Shown here: positions 54,015-64,000 of the stretch, piece after piece
How positions within the stretch are numbered: position 1 is the stretch's first letter
Layout of the letters: every line of letters begins with the position of its first letter
Assembly: GCA_938041955.1 (NCBI GenBank)
Contig: CALISD010000016.1
Coordinates: 1-64,000 of the forward strand
Source: an uncultured Granulosicoccaceae bacterium
GTDB lineage: Bacteria; Pseudomonadota; Gammaproteobacteria; Granulosicoccales; Granulosicoccaceae
Length of the DNA: 64,000 nucleotides
Direction: 5' to 3'
Notes under the pieces: generated by a model
The model's database searches: none
What the model was told of the DNA's origin: nothing
The model's input: the letters and a program-made list of their open reading frames with translations, nothing else
Made by a program: the position numbers and the translations under genes

Positions 54015-54953
54015 ATGGCCAAGATCATTGCAATTGCGAACCAGAAGGGCGGTGTGGGGAAAACCACCACAGCGATCAATCTGTGTGCGGCGTTGGGCGA
54101 GACTCAACGACGGGTGCTGCTTATCGATCTCGATCCGCAGGGTAACGCCACCACTGGTGCGGGTGTGGACAAAAATGCTCACGATCTAACCACCTGTGAT
54201 GTGCTGCTTTCGACGTGTCAGACAAAAGAGGCCATTGTCAGCCCGGAGCACGTCAAGTTTGATGTGATGCCGAGCAACGCTGACCTGACGGCTGCTGAAG
54301 TACATCTGATGAGCACGGAGGGGCGCGAGCGTCGATTGGCCGAGGCTCTTACGCAGGTGCAGGAAGATTATGACTATATTTATATTGATTGTCCGCCGGC
54401 ACTGAATGTACTTACGCTAAATGCGTTTGTCGCAGCCAATGGGGTTTTGATCCCAATGCAGTGCGAGTACTACGCGCTTGAGGGGCTCTCTTCATTGCTG
54501 CAAACAATTAAACAAGTCCAGGGCTCAGTGAATCCACAACTGGCTATCGAAGGTATCTTGCGAACCATGTTTGACGGCCGAAATAAGCTTGGGCATGAAG
54601 TGTCTAATCAATTAATAGAACATTTTGAATCGCGTGTTTACCGCACGATTATTCCGAGAAATATCAGGCTTGCTGAAGCGCCGAGCTTTGGCCAGCCGAT
54701 TGTCTATTACGATAAATCATCTCGTGGGTCGATTGCTTATCTGGCGCTGGCAGGTGAGATTATTCGTCGTGAAATGGCTACCGCCTCGGCCCGGAACGCA
54801 GCCCAGACTGCATCCCGGGACGAGGCCTCGCAGAGCGTGGAAGCATCCACTGATGATAACAAGAACAGCGCAGAGTCAGTGCCATCGGATACTGCCGGGC
54901 GCGGTGACAAACCGGTAGAGTCATCTTCGCAAGAAGCGCCAACAGTGTCGTAG
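54015..54953 (+). CDS. parA: Chromosome-partitioning ATPase ParA
   Basis: Nucleoid-bound ATPase that moves ParB-parS complexes. From the ATG at 54015 it has 312 residues: deviant Walker A NQKGGVGKTTTAINL near 10, LIDLDPQGNATTG near 40, and YIDCPPALNVLTLNA near 125. The last 50 residues are a polar, Ser/Ala/Asp-rich tail beyond the usual fold (about 260). GGGAG lies just before the start; parB follows by 47 bases. Confidence 0.95.
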   Translation: MAKIIAIANQKGGVGKTTTAINLCAALGETQRRVLLIDLDPQGNATTGAGVDKNAHDLTTCDVLLSTCQTKEAIVSPEHVKFDVMPSNADLTAAEVHLMSTEGRERRLAEALTQVQEDYDYIYIDCPPALNVLTLNAFVAANGVLIPMQCEYYALEGLSSLLQTIKQVQGSVNPQLAIEGILRTMFDGRNKLGHEVSNQLIEHFESRVYRTIIPRNIRLAEAPSFGQPIVYYDKSSRGSIAYLALAGEIIRREMATASARNAAQTASRDEASQSVEASTDDNKNSAESVPSDTAGRGDKPVESSSQEAPTVS

Positions 54954-55000
54954 TTATTTTGAATTTTGTATTACGGTTAAGCGCAGGGTAGAAAGAACAA

Positions 55001-55978
55001 GTGTCGACAGCAAAAAAAAGCGGTTTAGGTCGAGGTCTTGGAGCATTGCTTCAGGGCATAGATATCGCTGCGCCGGTAAGTCCGGCTGATGATGAGGCTA
55101 AGACTGCGAGGGATGTGGCTAAACCTGCCGCTCCGGCAGTTCGCAGAGCAACCGAACCCGCCGATTCGGCCATAGCCGAAGGCACAGCCACTGGCGAGGG
55201 GTCGGTGAGAGATATTCCGGTTGAAGCAATCACCCGGGGTATTTATCAGCCACGCGTCCACTTTGATCCCGAAGCACTGCAGGAATTGGCTGACTCAATT
55301 ACCGCGCAAGGATTAATACAACCGATACTTCTGCGTCGTCGTGGCGGTGGTTTTGAGTTGATTGCAGGGGAGCGACGCTGGCGTGCGGCGCAACTTGCCG
55401 GCCTGAAAACTATTCCGGCAATTGTTCGTGAAATGGATGACACCGCAGTGGCGGCCGTGACCCTGATCGAAAACATTCAGCGCGAGGATCTGAACCCTCT
55501 GGAAGAGGCGCGCGCGCTTTATCGATTAAAAAACGAATTCAGCATGACTGATCTCTCTGTTGCCGAGGCCGTGGGTCGCTCGCGAGCCGCCGTATCAAAT
55601 CTGATCCGACTGCTGGATCTTGATGAGCGGGTCTCTGACATGCTTGCCACTGGCAAGATAGAAATGGGTCACGCACGGGCACTGTTGACACTGGCGGCCG
55701 ATGAGCAGCATACGATCGCCATGAAAGTGTATGCAGAAGGATTAAGTGTTCGAGCAACTGAGGCATTGGCTCGGGGTGGAGCTGCGCCGAAAAAGCAAAA
55801 AAGTGGCAAGGCCACCAGGAAGCCACAGGATGGACACATTAAGGCGCTCGAGTTGCAGCTATCAGAGAAGCTTGGTGCTGGTGTGTCGATCGAACATTCA
55901 AGCGGTGGCAAAGGCAGCATTACCATTAGTTATAGTTCGCTAGACGAGCTGGATGGCATCTTGTCTCACATCAACTAG
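55001..55978 (+). CDS. parB: Chromosome-partitioning protein ParB
   Basis: Binds parS and spreads as a CTP-dependent clamp. The GTG start gives 325 residues beginning with the usual KKSGLGRGLGALLQG. An Ala-rich linker follows, then IPVEAITRGIYQPR, the GERRWRAAQLAGL CTP-binding motif and NIQREDLNPLEEA near 165. The helix-turn-helix is SRAAVSNLIRLLDL, and the C-terminal dimer domain follows. Its likely targets are the parS-like sites in recF. Confidence 0.95.
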   Translation: MSTAKKSGLGRGLGALLQGIDIAAPVSPADDEAKTARDVAKPAAPAVRRATEPADSAIAEGTATGEGSVRDIPVEAITRGIYQPRVHFDPEALQELADSITAQGLIQPILLRRRGGGFELIAGERRWRAAQLAGLKTIPAIVREMDDTAVAAVTLIENIQREDLNPLEEARALYRLKNEFSMTDLSVAEAVGRSRAAVSNLIRLLDLDERVSDMLATGKIEMGHARALLTLAADEQHTIAMKVYAEGLSVRATEALARGGAAPKKQKSGKATRKPQDGHIKALELQLSEKLGAGVSIEHSSGGKGSITISYSSLDELDGILSHIN

Positions 55979-56182
55979 GATCACTTCAACAGGCACCAAA
56001 TTGCTAGCTTGTCGGGCGCAGCCAAATAAGTGAGGCTTAAGTGTTAAGTCTAACCATACCGTGCAGAGAATATTTTTCTGATCCTTGACCCTTGGATACT
56101 TCCGCCCGTATACTTCGCCGCGTCAAACAGTCTTGTTTTTGCGCTCGACGGAACGCCATTTGTAGCCTATAAATAATTGGAT
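55979..56182. other. Intergenic region before the ATP synthase operon
   Basis: A spacer of about 200 bases that probably holds the atp promoter. No terminator hairpin with T tract was seen after parB. Confidence 0.35.
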
Positions 56183-56584
56183 ATGCGCTCCATGGCTGTG
56201 CGATCACCACATATTTTTATCGTTCGACGACTTCTGCTAACGCAGTTGGCTATATCGATATTTTTTCCTCTCGCGTTTCTACCGTTTGGAATGAACGCTG
56301 CATGGTCCGCATTAGCTGGCGGGTTTGCGAGTTTTATCCCGAATGCCTATTTCGCTTACAGGACTTTTCAGTACAGCGGCGCCAGGGCGGTGAACGCAAT
56401 TGCGCGGTCGATGTTTGCAGGAGAGATTGGCAAGTTAGCTTTGATGGCACTGATTTTTATAGTGCTTTTTAAATATCAGAAAACGCTGAATCACGGAGCA
56501 TTGTTCAGCGGTTTCATAGTGGTTCAATTGTCAGTTTGGTTAACCCCGCTGCTGTCGAACCGAAAACCAAATTCTAGCATTTGA
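56183..56584 (+). CDS. atpI: ATP synthase subunit I
   Basis: A 133-residue membrane protein with four hydrophobic helices, matching the AtpI pattern with GGFASFIPNAYFAYRTFQYSG in the middle and FAGEIGKLALMALIF. AtpI assists c-ring assembly. The ATG at 56183 is chosen over a TTG at 56177. It heads the complete atpIBEFHAGDC operon. Confidence 0.88.
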   Translation: MRSMAVRSPHIFIVRRLLLTQLAISIFFPLAFLPFGMNAAWSALAGGFASFIPNAYFAYRTFQYSGARAVNAIARSMFAGEIGKLALMALIFIVLFKYQKTLNHGALFSGFIVVQLSVWLTPLLSNRKPNSSI

Positions 56585-56590
56585 AATTAG

Positions 56591-57454
<864 letters not shown>

Positions 57455-57478
57455 TTTCTTCCAACCAACACATTTTAA

Positions 57479-57757
<279 letters not shown>

Positions 57758-57796
57758 GCAATATCTTTAACCACAGATTGACCCGGAGATAAGCAA

Positions 57797-58267
57797 ATGA
57801 CAATTAACGCTACGTTACTGGGCCAGGCCATATCGTTTTTCTTTTTCGTTATGTTTTGCATGAAGTTCGTTTGGCCACCATTGATTGGTGCTCTGCGCGA
57901 ACGACAGGCGACTATTGCGGAAGGTTTGGCAGCTGCTGAGCAAGGTGCTCAGGCGCAAGAAATTGCACAGGCAGAGGCAGACAAGATGGTGGCTGAAGCC
58001 AAAACACAGGCATCGGAAATCGTTTCGCAGGCACAGCGTCGGCACAACGAGATCGTCGATGAAGCCAAGCAGAATGCCGTTGTCGAAAGCGATCGCATTA
58101 AAGTGACTGCTCAGGCCGAGATGGACCAGGAAGTTGTGAGTGCGCGTGAAGCGTTGCGCAAGCAAGTGTCCGGTGTTGCCGTCGCCGGTGCAGAGAAAAT
58201 TCTGCAGCGCGAAGTAGATGCCAAAGCACACAACGCCATTCTTGACGACCTGATTGCGAAGATCTAA
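57797..58267 (+). CDS. atpF: ATP synthase subunit b
   Basis: A 156-residue stator stalk: one N-terminal membrane helix (about 5-26, ending MKFVWPPL) and a long charged coiled coil rich in Ala, Glu, Lys and Gln. The length equals E. coli b (156). It ends 2 bases before atpH. Confidence 0.96.
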   Translation: MTINATLLGQAISFFFFVMFCMKFVWPPLIGALRERQATIAEGLAAAEQGAQAQEIAQAEADKMVAEAKTQASEIVSQAQRRHNEIVDEAKQNAVVESDRIKVTAQAEMDQEVVSAREALRKQVSGVAVAGAEKILQREVDAKAHNAILDDLIAKI

Positions 58268-58269
58268 CC

Positions 58270-58806
58270 ATGTCTGAAAACGTCACCGCAGCGCGGCCTT
58301 ACGCTAAGGCCATATTTGAACTCGCTAAGAAAAGCGGCAACTACGGCGATTGGTCCGAACGACTGGTGTTTTTAAACGCCGTGGTGGTTGAACCAAACGT
58401 TGCAGCAGCGCTTGATAATCCTTCCAGCACGGCAAGTGACCGCGCTGCATTAGTAGAGAAAATTGCCGGTGATCGTTTAGATGCCGAGAGTGTCAACATG
58501 GTGCGCTTACTGGCAGAAAATAATCGCCTGCCATTGATGGGCGACATTGGTGAGATATACGAGACACTTCGCGCTGACGAAGAGGGCGTTCTCGAAGCCA
58601 GTGTGGTTTCCGCGATGGCGCTTGATGATACCTACAGAGCAAAGCTTGCCGAAGCTCTGCAGCGTAAGTTCAACAAGAAAATTAATATTGTCGAATCCGT
58701 AGATGTGTCCCTCATAGGTGGGGCCATCATTCGCGCCGGAGATGTCGTGATAGACGGGTCGATCAAAGGTCGCCTGGCTCAGCTCAACAGTAGCTTAAGC
58801 GCCTAG
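58270..58806 (+). CDS. atpH: ATP synthase subunit delta
   Basis: A 178-residue peripheral stalk protein joining b to the top of F1. It has TAARPYAKAIFELAKK at the N-terminus and the C-terminal VDVSLIGGAIIRAGDVVIDGSIKGRL pattern. The start is 2 bases after atpF. Confidence 0.95.
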   Translation: MSENVTAARPYAKAIFELAKKSGNYGDWSERLVFLNAVVVEPNVAAALDNPSSTASDRAALVEKIAGDRLDAESVNMVRLLAENNRLPLMGDIGEIYETLRADEEGVLEASVVSAMALDDTYRAKLAEALQRKFNKKINIVESVDVSLIGGAIIRAGDVVIDGSIKGRLAQLNSSLSA

Positions 58807-58846
58807 ATAGCCTGCGCGCGTACAGAATTTATTTAGAGGACACCAC

Positions 58847-60394
58847 ATGCAACTCAACCCATCTGAAATCAGCGAGCTGATCAAAGAGCGCATCGGTAAC
58901 TTCGAGGCGTCTGCTGAAGCACGCACCGAAGGCACTATCGTTAGTTTGAGCGATGGTATTGCGCGTATTCACGGTCTGAATGACGCGATGTCAGGCGAGA
59001 TGATCGAATTCCCTGGCGACACTTATGGACTGGCTTTGAACCTTGAGCGCGACTCTGTCGGCGCCGTGGTTTTAGGTAGTTACGGTCACCTTAAAGAAGG
59101 CGACAAGGTTCGCTGTACCGGCAAAATTCTGGAAGTGCCCGTCGGGCCCCAGTTGCTTGGTCGTGTAGTGAATGCACTCGGACAACCAATTGATGAAAAA
59201 GGCCCGTTGAACACCACGGAGTCTGCTCCCATCGAGAAGATTGCCCCCGGTGTTTACTGGCGTCAATCAGTTGATCAGCCAGTACAGACTGGTTTGAAAT
59301 CAATTGATGCGATGGTGCCGGTTGGACGTGGTCAGCGCGAGTTGATTATTGGTGACCGTCAGACAGGTAAAACAGCCGTTGCGATTGATGCCATCATCAA
59401 TCAGAAAGACACAGGCGTTAAATGCATATATGTAGCGATCGGTCAGAAGCAGTCGACTATTGCGAACGTGGTATCGAAGCTCGAAGAGCACGGTGCAATG
59501 TCAAACACTATCGTGGTTGCAGCCGGTGCCGCTGAATCCGCTGCGATGAACTTTATCGCACCTTACTCCGGTTGCTCAATGGGCGAGTACTTCCGTGACA
59601 ACGGTGAAGATGCACTGATTGTTTATGATGATCTCACCAAGCAGGCATGGAGCTACCGTCAGGTATCCCTTCTCCTGCGTCGCCCACCGGGTCGTGAAGC
59701 TTATCCTGGTGACGTATTTTATCTTCACTCCCGTTTGCTTGAGCGTGCTGCCAGAGTAAGTGCTGAGTACGTTGAAAAATATACCAACGGCCGTGTAAAA
59801 GGTAAGACAGGTTCACTGACTGCACTACCCATCATTGAAACTCAGGCGGGTGACGTATCAGCTTTCGTACCGACCAACGTAATTTCAATTACCGATGGCC
59901 AGATCTTCCTTGAGACAGATCTGTTTAACGCTGGTATCCGTCCGGCGATTAACGCCGGTCTTTCGGTATCACGAGTGGGTGGTGCTGCTCAGACCAAGAT
60001 CATTAAAAAGCTTGGTGGTGGTATTCGACTGGCACTTGCGCAGTATCGTGAACTGGCAGCTTTCGCACAGTTCGCCTCTGATCTCGACGAAGTGACCCGT
60101 AAGCAATTGGAACGTGGCCAACGCGTGACAGAATTGATGAAGCAGAATCAGTATGCGCCACTGTCTGTAGGTGAAATGGCTGTGTCTTTATATGCGGCGA
60201 ACGAAGGTTATCTCGATAACACTGATGTAAATCGCATCGTTGAATTCGAACAAGCTATGCATGACCATATTCGCGCAAAACACGGTGCCTTGCTCGATAA
60301 AATCAACGAGAAGGGTGACTACAACGATGAAATCGCCGGTGGATTGAAATCCGCTATAGATGATTTTGTCGCTAATGGCGCTTTTCAGGCTTAA
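58847..60394 (+). CDS. atpA: ATP synthase subunit alpha
   Basis: Non-catalytic nucleotide-binding subunit of F1 with 515 residues (E. coli 513). It begins [16 protein letters not shown], and Walker [16 protein letters not shown] is near 170. The [27 protein letters not shown] region is near 280, and the alpha signature [17 protein letters not shown] is near 367. Confidence 0.98.
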   Translation: MQLNPSEISELIKERIGNFEASAEARTEGTIVSLSDGIARIHGLNDAMSGEMIEFPGDTYGLALNLERDSVGAVVLGSYGHLKEGDKVRCTGKILEVPVGPQLLGRVVNALGQPIDEKGPLNTTESAPIEKIAPGVYWRQSVDQPVQTGLKSIDAMVPVGRGQRELIIGDRQTGKTAVAIDAIINQKDTGVKCIYVAIGQKQSTIANVVSKLEEHGAMSNTIVVAAGAAESAAMNFIAPYSGCSMGEYFRDNGEDALIVYDDLTKQAWSYRQVSLLLRRPPGREAYPGDVFYLHSRLLERAARVSAEYVEKYTNGRVKGKTGSLTALPIIETQAGDVSAFVPTNVISITDGQIFLETDLFNAGIRPAINAGLSVSRVGGAAQTKIIKKLGGGIRLALAQYRELAAFAQFASDLDEVTRKQLERGQRVTELMKQNQYAPLSVGEMAVSLYAANEGYLDNTDVNRIVEFEQAMHDHIRAKHGALLDKINEKGDYNDEIAGGLKSAIDDFVANGAFQA

Positions 60395-60423
60395 GGCACG
60401 GGATAAGGCACAGGTAATAGCAG

Positions 60424-61287
60424 ATGGCCAGCGCAAAAGAAATACGCACCAAGATCAAAAGCATTCAGAACACGCAGAAGATCACCAAGGCGATGGAAAT
60501 GGTCGCCGCGAGTAAGATGCGCCGTGCAAAAGATCGCATGGAGGCTACACGCCCCTATGCTACAAAGATTCGTGAAGTGGTGGGCCATGTCGCCGCCGCT
60601 AACACCGAATATGTGCACCCGTATATGCGTCCACGCGATAACGTTAAGCGTGTGGGTTACATCGTGATGTCGACTGACCGTGGTCTATGTGGTGGCTTGA
60701 ACACCAATACCTTTAAAGGCGCTGTTGCTTCAATGCAAGAGTGGTCCGAAAAGGGTGTTGAAGTTGAGGTCTGCACCATTGGTAAAAAGGCGGCCAGTTT
60801 TTTCAGCCGACTCGGCAGCGACATCGTTGCTGATGTTCAAGACCTGGGTGATCAGCCGAAGCTTGAGGATTTGATCGGTGCGGTAACTGTAATGCTGAAT
60901 GGAATTGAAGAAGGCAAGCTCGACCGGTTGTTTCTGGCAGAAAACGAGTTCGTTAACTCAATGACGCAAACACCACGCCTGACACAGTTGATACCTACAG
61001 AGGCAGATGAAGATGATCGCCTGGGTGAAAACTGGGATTACTTATACGAGCCTTCTTCAGAAGAAGTGCTTGATCAGTTGATGCGCCGTTACATTGAATC
61101 TTTGATCTTTCAAGCGGCAGTTGAAAACGTTGCATGTGAAATGGCTGCTCGAATGGTTGCGATGAAGAGTGCTACGGACAACGCTGGCGACATCATCAAC
61201 GACTTACAATTGGTTTATAACAAGGCGCGGCAAGCGGCAATTACTCAGGAAATATCCGAGATTGTCGGCGGTGCGGCAGCTGTTTAA
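60424..61287 (+). CDS. atpG: ATP synthase subunit gamma
   Basis: Central rotor shaft of F1. The 287 residues include [23 protein letters not shown] at the N-terminus, [13 protein letters not shown] near 82, and the C-terminal helix with [46 protein letters not shown] order. Length matches E. coli gamma (287). Confidence 0.97.
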   Translation: MASAKEIRTKIKSIQNTQKITKAMEMVAASKMRRAKDRMEATRPYATKIREVVGHVAAANTEYVHPYMRPRDNVKRVGYIVMSTDRGLCGGLNTNTFKGAVASMQEWSEKGVEVEVCTIGKKAASFFSRLGSDIVADVQDLGDQPKLEDLIGAVTVMLNGIEEGKLDRLFLAENEFVNSMTQTPRLTQLIPTEADEDDRLGENWDYLYEPSSEEVLDQLMRRYIESLIFQAAVENVACEMAARMVAMKSATDNAGDIINDLQLVYNKARQAAITQEISEIVGGAAAV

Positions 61288-62700
<1,413 letters not shown>

Positions 62701-62745
62701 CGGCTTAGACCGTTATAGAATGCGAAGCGATAACAGAGCGCGAAC

Positions 62746-63162
62746 ATGGCAAAAGTAATCCAAGTCGACATCGTCAGTGCTGAGGAAGAAATTTTCTCCG
62801 GCGAAGCAGAGATGCTCGTGGTGTCAGCCGAGATGGGTGAAGTCGGTATTGCGCCGGGACACGCGCCTTTTATCACCGGTATCAAGCCAGGTAATGTGGC
62901 AGTCCACATTGAGGGTGATACTCAGCACTTTTTTGTCTCCGGGGGCATGCTTGAAGTACAACCACATGTCATCACTGTATTGGCTGACACGGTTATTCGC
63001 GGTGGCGACCTCGACGAGGCAGAGGCTGAAGAGGCTCGCAAGCGCGCTGAAGAGCAGGTTAAAGAGAGTCAGGGCACACCTGATTACGCAGCAGCGGCGG
63101 CCAGCCTGGCTGAAGCGTCTGCCCGCTTGAGCGTACTGAAGAAAATGCGTAGCGTAAAATAA
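62746..63162 (+). CDS. atpC: ATP synthase subunit epsilon
   Basis: A 138-residue subunit that couples rotation and can inhibit F1. It shows [20 protein letters not shown] at the N-terminus, [19 protein letters not shown] near 30, and a C-terminal pair of helices. It ends the operon; a hairpin lies at 63208-63228. Confidence 0.96.
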   Translation: MAKVIQVDIVSAEEEIFSGEAEMLVVSAEMGEVGIAPGHAPFITGIKPGNVAVHIEGDTQHFFVSGGMLEVQPHVITVLADTVIRGGDLDEAEAEEARKRAEEQVKESQGTPDYAAAAASLAEASARLSVLKKMRSVK

Positions 63163-63207
63163 CGAAGGCGAGTACCAGCAGCTTGGATTTGCCCATCTGT
63201 ATTGCCA

Positions 63208-63228
63208 TAGCGCGACCTTGTCGCGCTA
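63208..63228. terminator. Hairpin between convergent atpC and the outer-membrane-type gene
   Basis: A perfect 9-bp stem TAGCGCGAC/GTCGCGCTA with a 3-base loop. No T tract follows, so its strength as an intrinsic terminator is uncertain. It overlaps the stop codon of the minus-strand gene. Confidence 0.45.
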
Positions 63229-64000
63229 GTACTTCCCGAAGCGAACTTCAGTTCGTATCAGACCGCCGATCTTCGGATCACTATCTTCACCGCTTAACCA
63301 GCTGATGCTTGGCCACACTTCAAAGTGAAACCACGGTCGAAATGCGTTGCGCCGATACCGCAGTCTTAACTGGTGGCCTTCATAATAACTTTCGGACTCA
63401 TTAGCTGGAGAGGTGTTGTAGCCAGCCAGGGCTTCGAATGCCAATAACGATTCCCGGCTTAACTCCTTATATACTCCAATGGTTTGATCGACGCGTGCGC
63501 CCGCATGATTGCGTTGCCATTTGAAGCTTGTTGAGGTTCGGAAAACTGTAGATGACCCTTCACGGGTATAGCGCCAAAAATCGAAATTTAACCGGTTCCA
63601 GTACCCTGTTGAGTAATATTCGCGCAAATCATTATTAATTTTTGAGGACCAGCCGTTCTCACTTGTAGTTTCTGCCGAAGTGCGAAGTCTGGCGAAGGTT
63701 TGGAATTTCTGCTCGTGCCGACGAGCGCCGATATCTATATTCACGCTTGCACCTTCCCTCACCTTGCGTATGAAGCGCAGTGCCAAGGCGAGACTACGAT
63801 CTTCATCTGTGCTTGAGAGTGATTGTGCGGAAGATGATCGCGAGTTGTCATCGATGTCTTCATCGTCAACATCCAGCAGTAAGCGAACCCGTCGCTGACT
63901 TCGCGGAAGTACCAGGCGCAGTTTAAGTTTGGCATTTGCCGAGATATCGCCATGAGACGGATCGGCAAAGTCGACTCTTAGCGTTGCACTCGTATCGTTC
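63226..64000 (-). CDS. Hypothetical outer-membrane beta-barrel-type protein (5' end cut by window edge)
   Basis: The frame is open from the right edge to the stop at 63226 (about 257 codons visible), so the start is outside the window. The visible part has alternating hydrophobic and polar strands with many aromatic residues (FDFWRYTREGSS, FHFEVWPSISWL, IRTEVRFGKY) and ends in Tyr after an aromatic-rich strand, suggesting a beta barrel. An acidic, Ser-rich segment lies about 50 residues into the visible part. I do not recognise the family. In many gammaproteobacteria glmU follows atpC; here this gene does, on the opposite strand. Confidence 0.6.
   Translation of the reverse strand, partial: NDTSATLRVDFADPSHGDISANAKLKLRLVLPRSQRRVRLLLDVDDEDIDDNSRSSSAQSLSSTDEDRSLALALRFIRKVREGASVNIDIGARRHEQKFQTFARLRTSAETTSENGWSSKINNDLREYYSTGYWNRLNFDFWRYTREGSSTVFRTSTSFKWQRNHAGARVDQTIGVYKELSRESLLAFEALAGYNTSPANESESYYEGHQLRLRYRRNAFRPWFHFEVWPSISWLSGEDSDPKIGGLIRTEVRFGKY

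Overview
The window joins DNA from two different kinds of Proteobacteria. Bases 1 to about 17,300 read as an alphaproteobacterium of the Rhodobacteraceae (Roseobacter) type. The support is the run plsC-ftsX-ftsE, an acidic zinc-ribbon protein, a DUF1203 gene, a TIGR02302 gene and lysA, together with cobalamin genes (cbiX, a DUF1636 gene, cobC, cbiB). From about 17,360 to 64,000 the sequence is visibly less GC-rich and carries the replication-origin neighbourhood of a marine-type gammaproteobacterium. The seam lies inside lysA, in a stretch conserved in both groups. I cannot tell from sequence alone whether it is an assembly chimera or a real homologous exchange. No CRISPR array, phage, transposase, rRNA or tRNA gene was recognised.

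Alphaproteobacterial part (1-17.3 kb). On the minus strand lie an edge-truncated CbiX with a very His-rich tail, a small DUF6732-like protein behind a structured leader, a ferric-reductase-like membrane protein, a Tat-type dioxygenase-fold protein and a Tat-type metallo-beta-lactamase-fold protein. On the plus strand follow a glutathionyl-hydroquinone-reductase-type GST and a secreted serine protease. After a convergent receiver-domain protein come the cobalamin operon (DUF1636, cobC, cbiB) and gap. Next, on the minus strand, are plsC, an ftsX broken by an in-frame TAG, and ftsE. The zinc-ribbon protein is divergent from ftsE; DUF1203, the Gln-rich TIGR02302 protein and the 3' part of lysA follow.

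Gammaproteobacterial part (17.3-64 kb). The 5' part of lysA is preceded by an LptM-like lipoprotein gene, a normal gammaproteobacterial order in which dapF should follow lysA. Then come a carboxylesterase, a trypsin-like protease with an unusual domain plan, ybaK, an M14 carboxypeptidase, nadE, sthA, a BenE transporter, argH, hemC-hemD, two DUF4398-type lipoproteins (one with an OmpA domain), a small exported protein, a palindromic intergenic element, ubiD and prlC.

The origin block follows: gyrB-recF-dnaN-dnaA on the minus strand and rpmH-rnpA-yidD-yidC-mnmE on the plus strand, with a likely oriC between dnaN and dnaA and two parS-like sites inside recF. After a sulfotransferase and a GlsB/YeaQ protein come mnmG-rsmG-parA-parB and the complete ATP synthase operon atpIBEFHAGDC. 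A partial outer-membrane-type gene ends the window. These genes cover replication initiation, chromosome partition, tRNA modification, membrane insertion and ATP synthesis, the usual cluster around a gammaproteobacterial origin.
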